This document shows, in pieces, positions 14,659 through 22,544 of a stretch of DNA of 32,633 bases (position 1 is its first letter; each line of letters begins with the position of its first letter). The DNA comes from Planctomycetota bacterium. Lineage in GTDB: Bacteria > Planctomycetota > Brocadiia > Brocadiales > Subterrananammoxibiaceae. The DNA lies in contig JACQHT010000087.1 of assembly GCA_016198835.1 (NCBI GenBank), positions 1 to 32,633 on the forward strand, written 5' to 3'. A program made the position numbers and the translations under genes. Under the pieces are notes generated by a model. That model saw only the letters and a list, made by a program, of their open reading frames with translations. It made no database searches and was not told where the DNA came from.

Positions 14659-15270
14659 CTAAGACTGTTCTTTTAGGACTCGTTCTCGCAACCACTCTGT
14701 GAGGGCTCTCCAGATAAGGAATGCGGTTATTAAACCGACTATAGGCCATACTATAAAGGGTTTCTTACTTGTAGGCTTTCCTTCGTTATGCGTTTCCTCA
14801 ATAGGAGAGTTCGGGGCACCTTCCACGGGTTCCTTCACAATGGCTGAAGAGACTGAAAATGCTCTTATGTATGCAACCAGTTTTTTAATCATTTCATCAT
14901 CAAAGGTGTCACCCCACGCAGGGCACAAGTTCGACTTCTTTACAGCCACAGAGCCGCCGATTATAACCTTTTTAATGTCCGCGTCTTCTAATTTAGACAT
15001 ATACTCTGTATCAGTAAAGTCCCTGGGTCCTGGCTTCACTTCATAAGGGAATGACTTACCGTCGCCCTTCCCTTCTTCTCCATGGCAATGTACACAATGA
15101 TGCCGATACACATGTTTGGCATCAAAACGGATTAATTTTAGCTTATTCGCACGTGGATGTTCCCCATCTTTGACAGCACCAAATAAACCCTGTGAAACAT
15201 TTAGACTGACAGAAAGAATACTAATTCCAATTATCATAGTTCGTTTTAAAAGTGTATATTGTCCTAACAT
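14659..15270 (-). CDS. Membrane-anchored monohaem cytochrome c with Cys at the Met-ligand position
   Basis: The 203-residue protein has a hydrophobic N-terminus (about residues 10-30), one haem motif CVHCH (59-63) followed by GEEGKGDG, and a C-terminal membrane helix (about 172-190). In related domains of this window the distal ligand sits in a MP-W/Y motif. Here the matching place reads NLCPAWGD, with Cys116 instead of Met (codon TGC), which suggests His/Cys ligation as in SoxA, TsdA or DsrJ, or loss of the sixth ligand. AAGGGAA precedes ATG 15270. It lies 24 bases after the tetrahaem gene and probably passes electrons on the outer face of the membrane. Confidence 0.87.
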   Translation of the reverse strand: MLGQYTLLKRTMIIGISILSVSLNVSQGLFGAVKDGEHPRANKLKLIRFDAKHVYRHHCVHCHGEEGKGDGKSFPYEVKPGPRDFTDTEYMSKLEDADIKKVIIGGSVAVKKSNLCPAWGDTFDDEMIKKLVAYIRAFSVSSAIVKEPVEGAPNSPIEETHNEGKPTSKKPFIVWPIVGLITAFLIWRALTEWLRERVLKEQS

Positions 15271-15294
15271 TTAGTTCCCTTCGTATTTGACAAA

Positions 15295-16719
15295 TTAACT
15301 GGTTCCTTTATCTGTACAAGACATCAGAAAATGTACTAAATTGGCGATCTCTTCCTCAGTAAGCTTATAACGTGGCTCCGCGGTATCAAGGGCTGCATGC
15401 TGCGGATTTTTTAAGTGCCAATAAACATAATTTGGTTCTAACCTATCGCCCGCTTTAGCAAGATTTGGCCCTATTACACCACCCTCTGGACCTATTGCGT
15501 GGCAGGTATTGCAGCCATAGTCATAAAAAAATGTTTTGCCCGCAGCGGCTTTTTCTTCGTTTACCGCTTCTTCTTTAAAAAGGTCGGTTGGAATTTCTCC
15601 GCTAATAAAATTCTTTTTTATGTAGTCCGTTGCAATCCTTGCCTCTTCATCGGTAAGGCTAAACTTGGGCATTTGTTGAAGTATTGGACGGATGATGTCA
15701 GGGGTCTTCAAGAAATCAACAAGCCAGCTATCCTTAAGCTTGCTACCTATATTAGTTAATTCTGGAGCAAATGTTCCGCCATTCCCACTGATGTTATGGC
15801 ATGTTAAACATCTTATTTCATACACAAGTTTAGGAAAATCCTCTGTGGGTACAGGGTCTCTTACGATTGGAGGAAGAACTTCCTTGATGCCTTCGATATC
15901 ATGACATACCACACATCGGCTCACGGTAATTACTCTTTTTCCATTTTCTATAATTGTAGGGTCGTTAGAATAAGTTATTTCAACTGCAGGGGCTGCCTCT
16001 TCGCCTCCTTCACTCTCTTCTTCCTCTTCTTCATATTCAGGCATAAAATCCTCACTTCTGAGGATGTATTCGATAAGAGCCCTTAACTCTTCATCAGTCA
16101 GCCTGAATTGAGACATCATGGTATCAATAAAATGTTCTCTCGGGTTTTTTATCCAGTAATAAAGCCAATCTCGGTTACTAATCTTTAATTGAACTTTACC
16201 CAAATCAGGAGCAACTGGAACAAATCCCCCAACGCCTTTTTGTGCATGACAGAGACCGCATCGTGCTACTGACCAAACGCCCTTTCCTTTTGTAATAAGT
16301 TTATCCACTACTTCAAACTCTTCATCTGTCAGTTCTGATTCTGGCTTAAGAAGGTCGTCATCCCATTGTAGTTTTGGATATGGTGGATTTTTATCTGCAA
16401 TACTCGCCAAATATGCTATTATGGCTTTTACTTCATCGTCTTCTAACATCAAAAATGGCATTCTGGCGCCTGGGTCATAAACCTTGGTATTCTTAATCCA
16501 ACCAGAAATCCACGAGGCATTCACTTTATGCGTTACGTTTTTGAGGGGTGGGCCATGTTTAACCCGTCTAAACGGATTGTAAAACTTTTCCGTAACTACG
16601 GAAGGGTTGGTTTTTGTTTCTGCATAAGATAGAGTTATGCTGAAACAAACAAATCCTGAGATTATTGCAGTAAATGCAAGAACCAATTTTTTATTCACTT
16701 TAATTGACTTTTTATCCAT
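15295..16719 (-). CDS. Periplasmic tetrahaem cytochrome c with irregular domain build
   Basis: The 474-residue secreted protein (signal peptide about 1-33) has four haem motifs: CGLCH (154-158), CVVCH (269-273), CLTCH (303-307) and CNTCH (403-407). Residues 55-105 look like the second half of a cytochrome c domain (WISGW, GARMP, DDEV) with no haem motif before them. The site at 269 has a first half but no second half before the next motif. Met ligands are likely in domain 1 (MMSQF) and the domain at 303 (QQMPKF). In the last domain the place is Glu448 (TAEPRY) instead of Met. A strongly acidic linker lies at 228-242. GGAAG precedes ATG 16719. It probably carries electrons for the upstream module. 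Confidence 0.87.
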   Translation of the reverse strand: MDKKSIKVNKKLVLAFTAIISGFVCFSITLSYAETKTNPSVVTEKFYNPFRRVKHGPPLKNVTHKVNASWISGWIKNTKVYDPGARMPFLMLEDDEVKAIIAYLASIADKNPPYPKLQWDDDLLKPESELTDEEFEVVDKLITKGKGVWSVARCGLCHAQKGVGGFVPVAPDLGKVQLKISNRDWLYYWIKNPREHFIDTMMSQFRLTDEELRALIEYILRSEDFMPEYEEEEEESEGGEEAAPAVEITYSNDPTIIENGKRVITVSRCVVCHDIEGIKEVLPPIVRDPVPTEDFPKLVYEIRCLTCHNISGNGGTFAPELTNIGSKLKDSWLVDFLKTPDIIRPILQQMPKFSLTDEEARIATDYIKKNFISGEIPTDLFKEEAVNEEKAAAGKTFFYDYGCNTCHAIGPEGGVIGPNLAKAGDRLEPNYVYWHLKNPQHAALDTAEPRYKLTEEEIANLVHFLMSCTDKGTS

Positions 16720-16842
16720 TTTGTCTTCCTCTGCAAACCTCCGCCCATTCTTTGCAAACCAGCATTGACAAAATTAACCCTTCCCTTGTAAAAGGGTGAG
16801 CACTTGCCTCCAAAAATCCTTACGCGAGTTAATCAATCAATA
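16720..16842. other. Intergenic gap within the cytochrome operon
   Basis: This is a 123-base gap, the largest within the left part of the cytochrome run. CCCTT/AAGGG (16783-16796) makes a small hairpin with alternative pairings. No convincing promoter was seen on the minus strand. Confidence 0.4.
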
Positions 16843-19107
16843 CTAAGCCGATGGCTTACGTCTGATCCACCCAACAAGCCACATTTCAGCGGCAGCAGCC
16901 ATTATTATAGAAACTAAAGCATAAAAGTATACACCGCCCCGTGCTGGCGCCTCCGGAAATAAATAATACCAAACAGTAATTGATTTTTTTGAGCCTATAT
17001 CCCCGTTTGAACCATCCCAAATACCAAGTGAAAATAGAGTAAATTTCCCTTGTTCAAATTTAACATCATTGGAATCACCCGTGTTTAATTTCCTCTTCAT
17101 CACAACCTGCCACAAACCTCTCTTGCCATTCCAATATCCACGCCCACTGACATGCTGATTTTCAGGAGGCTGCAGGGTCAAAGGTGCAACAAAGCCTCTC
17201 TCCACGTTCAATTCCTTCACAGCAGCTTCAACATAAGGCTCTTCAACGTTTAGAAGTTCTTGTCTAACACCGGCTTTCCAGAAAGACTTCCAATGCCAAA
17301 TATTTACATTTACCTTTTCTTGACCATGGGCAAGGGTTGGCTTCGGGATGTCACCACCAAGAGCTTTCGTAGGAAATTGTATTGCCACAGCATCTTTGAA
17401 TGTCTCATCTTGCATATTTGTGGAATCATTCCACTCTATATGAAATGCAATCTCATTTCCGTTATGAACAGACCTCACCCTTGCATGATTTATTGATGGG
17501 GTAAATTGCCTTGGAACTGCTATCAACTGACCTGCAAGCTCTAATCCTAAAGGCTCTATTCCTTGCCAGAGAGGGTTATCTGCGTCCATCGGTATTTCTC
17601 CGGTAATAAGCTTTGAGTCGAGCACAACTTGAACACCAGGTTCTACTGGTCTGGATATGGATTTTACAAATGCAGCAAGACTCCACCGTTCATCATCTGT
17701 AAGAATCTCTGCGTAAGGACCCATTGGTGTACCATTAAGCCCCGTTGTGATAGCACGGAATATATCTTTCAGCTCATTTCCGCCTCTATAAGTCCAGCCG
17801 GCTGTTAGGTCCCTTGCCACAAACGGCATGTCCCACTGATTCTTTAATTCAACGGTTATGGGACCATTAGCCCCGCCCTCTTCACCATGACAAAGGAAAC
17901 ATTTCGTACTCTTAAAAAGTTCTCTCCCTTTTTCTTTCATGGCTTCCGTTACAGAAGGCTCTGACGCTGCTATAGTTACAATAGGTTTAGGAACTTCTTC
18001 GGTTTTGAATCTATCGTTGAAACCTTTTATATAGTCCATGACCTTACGACGCTCTTCTTCTGTCAGGACTTCTTCCCAGGAAGGCATTACAGAACCAGGA
18101 AGACCTTTACTTATCGCCCTAAACAGGTCATCATCAGAAGGAAGTGAACCATGAGGTGTAGTACGAATCTTAAACTGACCGGAAGTAAAATCACGCGGTG
18201 TAGGGAACATAATATTATCACCATCCCATCGCACCCCTGGACCATTTCCATCACCATTCAAGCCATGACAGAACCAACACTTTCGTTCATAAATGTCTTT
18301 TCCATCACCTAAAGGCGGTTCTGGATAATGGTCTTTTTCAAGTACATCTGCAGGTCTTTGGGCTGCATTTACGTATGCAAATTGGATAACCTTCCATACA
18401 GTATCATTGTCTAAAGCATCCTTCCACCTCGGCATTACCGAACGATAACCGATTGTACCTTGTGGGAGACCGATACCGCCTTCTGTAATTCTCCAAAAGA
18501 GGTAACGTTCAGCCAATTGGGCAATTGTGCCAGATTCACGAAAATCTATAGGTTTCGGTATCCATGCACGAGCCATCCAACCTTTCCCATCGCCTAAGAA
18601 ACCGTGACAGGGTTGACAAAGCCCTGTGAAAATTTCACCACCCTTGCTAATATTTTCTGGTGTCCACTTAAATGGTTGCTGTAAATCCTTGAAACTGCCA
18701 GGGAGGTCAAAATGAATGCCAGGAGGGTCGCCCGGAGGTACAGTTTTTACAAGAAGCCTTTGATATGTGTAGTAGCCTATTACTAAAGGGAATGCTACTA
18801 CGCTTGCTATCCATATCACATTTTTCCCCGCAGAGGGATTGCCTTCACTGCTGTAAAGATATACAATGGGGTTGAAAACCAATAGCATCCTATCAGTATC
18901 AATCGTAAGGTAAAGGGCTATTGCTATTATTACTATACCCATATACATGAAAATGATACTCGATGGGATAGGTATCGAACCTTTGCCTGTACCGAGGCCT
19001 GTAAAGAAACCTATTCCGAACTTAAAAAGGACGTATGAAATGACCAATATTATTGCAATCCATGCAAGGTCAGCTAAACCTAGGAACGAGTGTTTTCCTT
19101 TTTTCAT
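16843..19107 (-). CDS. Module A: trihaem cytochrome c fused to an EB_dh-type haem-b domain, membrane bound
   Basis: The 754-residue protein has about three N-terminal membrane helices (12-34, 48-69, 96-116). Three cytochrome c domains follow with CQPCH (164-168), CWFCH (277-281) and CFLCH (403-407). Next is an ethylbenzene-dehydrogenase gamma-like domain (about 500-715: VRSVHNGNEIAFHIEW, NIWHWK, GIWDGSNG), and one C-terminal helix (725-745) closes the chain. EB_dh domains normally bind one haem b as gamma subunits of molybdenum enzymes such as nitrite oxidoreductase or selenate reductase, but no molybdenum subunit is present here. The Met ligands appear as VMPRW, VMPSW and PMGPY. It closes the four-gene module A and is a full-length paralogue of the protein at 22545-24842. 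Confidence 0.85.
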   Translation of the reverse strand: MKKGKHSFLGLADLAWIAIILVISYVLFKFGIGFFTGLGTGKGSIPIPSSIIFMYMGIVIIAIALYLTIDTDRMLLVFNPIVYLYSSEGNPSAGKNVIWIASVVAFPLVIGYYTYQRLLVKTVPPGDPPGIHFDLPGSFKDLQQPFKWTPENISKGGEIFTGLCQPCHGFLGDGKGWMARAWIPKPIDFRESGTIAQLAERYLFWRITEGGIGLPQGTIGYRSVMPRWKDALDNDTVWKVIQFAYVNAAQRPADVLEKDHYPEPPLGDGKDIYERKCWFCHGLNGDGNGPGVRWDGDNIMFPTPRDFTSGQFKIRTTPHGSLPSDDDLFRAISKGLPGSVMPSWEEVLTEEERRKVMDYIKGFNDRFKTEEVPKPIVTIAASEPSVTEAMKEKGRELFKSTKCFLCHGEEGGANGPITVELKNQWDMPFVARDLTAGWTYRGGNELKDIFRAITTGLNGTPMGPYAEILTDDERWSLAAFVKSISRPVEPGVQVVLDSKLITGEIPMDADNPLWQGIEPLGLELAGQLIAVPRQFTPSINHARVRSVHNGNEIAFHIEWNDSTNMQDETFKDAVAIQFPTKALGGDIPKPTLAHGQEKVNVNIWHWKSFWKAGVRQELLNVEEPYVEAAVKELNVERGFVAPLTLQPPENQHVSGRGYWNGKRGLWQVVMKRKLNTGDSNDVKFEQGKFTLFSLGIWDGSNGDIGSKKSITVWYYLFPEAPARGGVYFYALVSIIMAAAAEMWLVGWIRRKPSA

Positions 19108-19160
19108 AATTTAAAACCTGCGATAATATCCTCCAAAGTAATATTCGTGAAATTTACATT

Positions 19161-19988
19161 CTATTTAAGTGTCTGCAAGAAGGCGATGAGGCTATAGAGC
19201 TGCCTGAGCGTCAGTGAGTCATGAAATTCAGGCATAATGGACCTACCATCCTCTCCTACATAGCCTTCGCCTTTTACAATAACCTTATTCGGAAATACAA
19301 TGGAATCATAGAAGTATTCTGCATCCTGCATTGCTGCAACTCCGTGAAGGTCCGGCGCACTTTTCTCTGGTTCTTTGTCCTCAAACCCTGGCGCTTTGTG
19401 ACATTGCCAGCATTTCATCTCATTAAAGACGTCAAACCCATCCTCAGGATAGGCTTCCGGCATTAGAAATTCTGCCTCTGCCACTTCGATTGTGGGAACA
19501 AATTTTTTATACTTCTCCTGTGCAGTTGCAAGCTTTTGAATCGCATCCTGGTCAAAATTTCCACCTAAACTGTACAGGTAAGCGGTTACCGCCACAATTT
19601 CATCATCATTTAATGAAGCAGGAGGCCTATTGACAGGCTTCATCTGACCTTTTGGATAGCCCTCAACAACGAATGCATCAGGACTATAAACAGATTCCAT
19701 AAAATACTCTGCAGCCGACATCCCTGGTTTTCGTTGTGAGGCTCTTTCCCCAACACCTATCATATTTGGACAACGTGCCTTTGGGTCCTCTCCCAATGAA
19801 TGACATGTAAGGCACGAATTTTCTCTTTCAAAGATTGACTTACCGGCCTCTGTCAGTCCCTCAACAGTGAGGGTGATGGTTACTGGGCCAGTAGCTCCTT
19901 GTTTTATTTGAGGAATACTGTTTCCGAGATACACAAACCCACCTGCGACAGCAAAGATAAAGATACATAAGCTAAGAAAGTTTTTCAT
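19161..19988 (-). CDS. Module A: membrane-anchored dihaem cytochrome c
   Basis: The 275-residue protein has an N-terminal anchor (residues 3-22) and two haem motifs, CLTCH (59-63) and CWQCH (193-197). Candidate distal ligands are Met115 (GQMKP) and the Met in SIMPEF near residue 252. Its ATG overlaps the CydA-like gene stop by four bases, so the pair is translationally coupled, which suggests a fixed stoichiometry or complex. The paralogue at 24910-25860 has the same plan with an added domain. A role as the electron carrier touching the CydA-like subunit is inferred. Confidence 0.87.
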   Translation of the reverse strand: MKNFLSLCIFIFAVAGGFVYLGNSIPQIKQGATGPVTITLTVEGLTEAGKSIFERENSCLTCHSLGEDPKARCPNMIGVGERASQRKPGMSAAEYFMESVYSPDAFVVEGYPKGQMKPVNRPPASLNDDEIVAVTAYLYSLGGNFDQDAIQKLATAQEKYKKFVPTIEVAEAEFLMPEAYPEDGFDVFNEMKCWQCHKAPGFEDKEPEKSAPDLHGVAAMQDAEYFYDSIVFPNKVIVKGEGYVGEDGRSIMPEFHDSLTLRQLYSLIAFLQTLK

Positions 19989-21724
19989 TCTTTGCGAGTC
20001 CCTCCAAACTGGCTAAGCCAAAATACAAAGGCAATAAATCCAAAAAATATTACCGTGACTATAGATATCACCGTTGTGGCAAAGCCAAGAGTTGGTGTAA
20101 AGGCAGCCTCTGAAGCGTCTTTCATGACTCCGTAAACATGCCATGGTCCCCTGATACCAGAGCGTACAAACCCCATTAGTCCCATTAACAGGGTGAATGT
20201 TATTGCAATTAGAAACAAAATATATTGTGACCTTACAGGCATTTCTCCCCATCTAATACCTCCGAGGGGTTTAGATTTTTTAAACAAAGGTATGTCAATT
20301 CCCATTACACCAATAATACAGCCTATCACTGGAAGTACCTGATAAATGGAGTAGCGAATTGCTATATCCTTTGGTGTTGGTGGAAATGAACTTATGCCAA
20401 AGTAAAGAACTGTAATTGCGGCTCCTGCAAACATAAATATCTGTAGAGCGCCTCCAACGTGTCTCCAGGTTGCGGTAGCAACCTTATTTGCTCTACGATA
20501 TAATACGAAGCTTAGAAACGTTGTAAGAATCACGAGATTTACAGCGGTATTCTTTGCAGGCATTTGCCCAAAGAAATCAAGAAGAGGATGATGTGCTGCG
20601 CCCATTTTACGTGCTTCTTCAATGCTTGCAACCATTGTATGGGGTGTCATCCAGACCGCGATTCCTATAAACACCATGGTAAGCATAAAAATGATAAATT
20701 TCTTATACCTTTCTGCTCCAGGAATCTTGTTCATGCCAGTCCAGAGATAATAGTTTGTACTTATAAAAAGCACGCCGATAAGCACTGCCTGAATTATAAA
20801 TAGCCATGCGAATGAACCGCCCATAAGGATTGTAATAAGGGCAAAGTCATACTTTCGAATCTCAAAAGCAAGGTAATAACCAGCAAATGGCAGTGGAATC
20901 AGTGCAAACGTGGCAATAAAGTTTCCTATATAAGCCATCCAATCATAATGTGCCTTTTCATCAGGTCCCTTTGACCCAAGAAATTTAAAAGCAGAATAAG
21001 CAGCCGCGATTGCGCCACCAAATGCAACATTTGCGATTATACGGTGGACGTTAATAGGCCACCAGAGTGGGTTATGGACAGCGCCCCATAGGCTTGTCAG
21101 CGCATAGGTGTTTTCATCAATACCCCCAGGGCTCATCATGAAGCATACCCATGCGTTTGCAAGAAACATCAGGGCTGTGCCAAAGAGGTTTAAAAATACA
21201 CCTATCGTCACATGACCCCACTTAGTAACCCGAGAATCTTTCATCCTATCCCAGGTGTAATAATAAGCATACAATGTGAAAGATTCACCAAAGAAAAGAA
21301 AGACGTAGACATACATTGTGCCTGAAAATATCTCCATGAGATAGCCTGTAAACTTTGGATACAGCCCTATGAGCATGACTATCAGTATAGCGCCAAAGAT
21401 AGCAGTTATTGAAAAGGCAACCGGAAGTAACTTCGTAAATTCTTTAGAGAGCCTGTCAAATTTTTCATCTCCAGTGCATACGCCAATAATTTCCGTTATA
21501 AGTACAAACATCGGGACCGCTAATACAAATGCCGCAAACATCAGATGTAATTCAGCTATAACCCATATTGCGATACGAGAGCTGATTAACGGAAAATGTC
21601 TATAATCCTTGACCACATCTTTAATGTCCTGGGCAAGTGCTGGACATGCCACATAGAACAATAAAAAAAGCGGTATAATGATAATGAGAAACGATAATTT
21701 TCTTTGAAAACAATCTGGTCTCAT
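19985..21724 (-). CDS. Module A: CydA-like membrane haem protein without CydB
   Basis: The 579-residue protein has about a dozen membrane helices and resembles subunit I of cytochrome bd quinol oxidases. Likely haem ligands are His60 (AELHLMF, matching the b595 His near the start of CydA), His227 (INVHRIIANVAFGG, matching the b558 His) and Met495 (WGEMPVRS). Glu147 in FFGESFTLYAYYY matches the conserved helix-3 acid. The CydA motif GRQPW is degraded to RGPW (525-528), but the following VYGV...A is kept. An extra N-terminal hydrophobic leader ends ALA-Q near 31. No CydB gene is near; the gene is coupled on both sides (ATGA overlaps) to a cupredoxin and a dihaem cytochrome. It may oxidise quinol for these carriers or reduce O2 or NO with them. 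Confidence 0.82.
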   Translation of the reverse strand: MRPDCFQRKLSFLIIIIPLFLLFYVACPALAQDIKDVVKDYRHFPLISSRIAIWVIAELHLMFAAFVLAVPMFVLITEIIGVCTGDEKFDRLSKEFTKLLPVAFSITAIFGAILIVMLIGLYPKFTGYLMEIFSGTMYVYVFLFFGESFTLYAYYYTWDRMKDSRVTKWGHVTIGVFLNLFGTALMFLANAWVCFMMSPGGIDENTYALTSLWGAVHNPLWWPINVHRIIANVAFGGAIAAAYSAFKFLGSKGPDEKAHYDWMAYIGNFIATFALIPLPFAGYYLAFEIRKYDFALITILMGGSFAWLFIIQAVLIGVLFISTNYYLWTGMNKIPGAERYKKFIIFMLTMVFIGIAVWMTPHTMVASIEEARKMGAAHHPLLDFFGQMPAKNTAVNLVILTTFLSFVLYRRANKVATATWRHVGGALQIFMFAGAAITVLYFGISSFPPTPKDIAIRYSIYQVLPVIGCIIGVMGIDIPLFKKSKPLGGIRWGEMPVRSQYILFLIAITFTLLMGLMGFVRSGIRGPWHVYGVMKDASEAAFTPTLGFATTVISIVTVIFFGFIAFVFWLSQFGGTRKE

Positions 21725-22524
21725 TTGTCTGAAATCTCCAATTCAACGGTTAGAACGGCATTTTCTGTTACCTTGACTTCCTTTTCAATAATAACAGGGT
21801 CAGAGAACATAATCTTGTCAATCTTGCCTTCCTTCTCCTTCTTTTCTTTCTCCTTCCAGCCCTCATGCCATGCGGTTAATTTATATGTGCCCGGGGGAAC
21901 ATTCTCAAGCTTGAACTTACCGTCTTTATCGGTTACTGTATAGTATGGATGTTCGACAACATGAACTTCGGCGCTCATCCAGTAATGACCTGCATCGCAT
22001 ACCACATCAACCACCCCGGCTTTTCTCAGTTTTTTTGCTATTTTCTGTCCCTTAACAGGAAAGGCAAGATTATAGTTAGCAGCCCCATACATATGTATAT
22101 TGTGTAGGGTATCATCGCTTGTTGTCATGACGAATTCGGCTCCAACTGGAACTATATAAATATGTGGCTCATATTGGCATTCTACCTGATCCAATGTAAG
22201 AGTGGAAGGTAATTCTGCCATTTTCTTCCCTTCCTGAATATTTGCCAGATATAGGACCGTATTTTTCACACCACCATCGTTTGAGATAATCAATCTCGGC
22301 GATAGTTTCGGTTCCTTACCACAAACTTCTATGTCTTTTTGAATAGGGAAAAAGCTTACTTCAGGGATTGCACCTGCCCATTTAACCGTCCCTTCGATTG
22401 TACCACCACCAGTAACATCTTTTTCTGTGTAAGCCCTTGCAGTAGAATTATAAAACAAAAGACCAAAGACTCCCAAGCAAAGAAATAAGAACGCCCTTAA
22501 TGACAATCTTTCATGGATAAACAT
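21721..22524 (-). CDS. Module A: cupredoxin-like protein with carboxypeptidase-regulatory-like domain (cupredoxin 1)
   Basis: The 267-residue protein has a signal peptide or anchor (about 8-31). A cupredoxin-like part (about 40-190) and a small beta-sandwich (about 193-220 onward: YTVTDKDGKFKLENVPPGTYKL) follow. Candidate type 1 copper ligands are His141 (LHNIH), Cys176, His180 and Met183; the loop is Cys-x3-His-x2-Met, one residue longer than in the other two copies. A lysine/glutamate-rich insertion (224-235) is also unique to this copy. AGGAGGAAAG precedes ATG 22524, and the stop overlaps the CydA-like start. It would be a periplasmic electron carrier or docking protein. Copper binding is inferred from ligand spacing. 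Confidence 0.78.
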   Translation of the reverse strand: MFIHERLSLRAFLFLCLGVFGLLFYNSTARAYTEKDVTGGGTIEGTVKWAGAIPEVSFFPIQKDIEVCGKEPKLSPRLIISNDGGVKNTVLYLANIQEGKKMAELPSTLTLDQVECQYEPHIYIVPVGAEFVMTTSDDTLHNIHMYGAANYNLAFPVKGQKIAKKLRKAGVVDVVCDAGHYWMSAEVHVVEHPYYTVTDKDGKFKLENVPPGTYKLTAWHEGWKEKEKKEKEGKIDKIMFSDPVIIEKEVKVTENAVLTVELEISDK

Positions 22525-22544
22525 AACACTTCTTTCCTCCTATT

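Noticed and set aside
16783-16796. Rho-independent terminator in the gap before the tetrahaem gene
   Set aside because: The stem is only five pairs and no T-run follows on the minus strand.
20013-20252. Short minus-strand frame inside the module A CydA-like gene
   Set aside because: Out-of-frame shadow of a longer conserved membrane protein.
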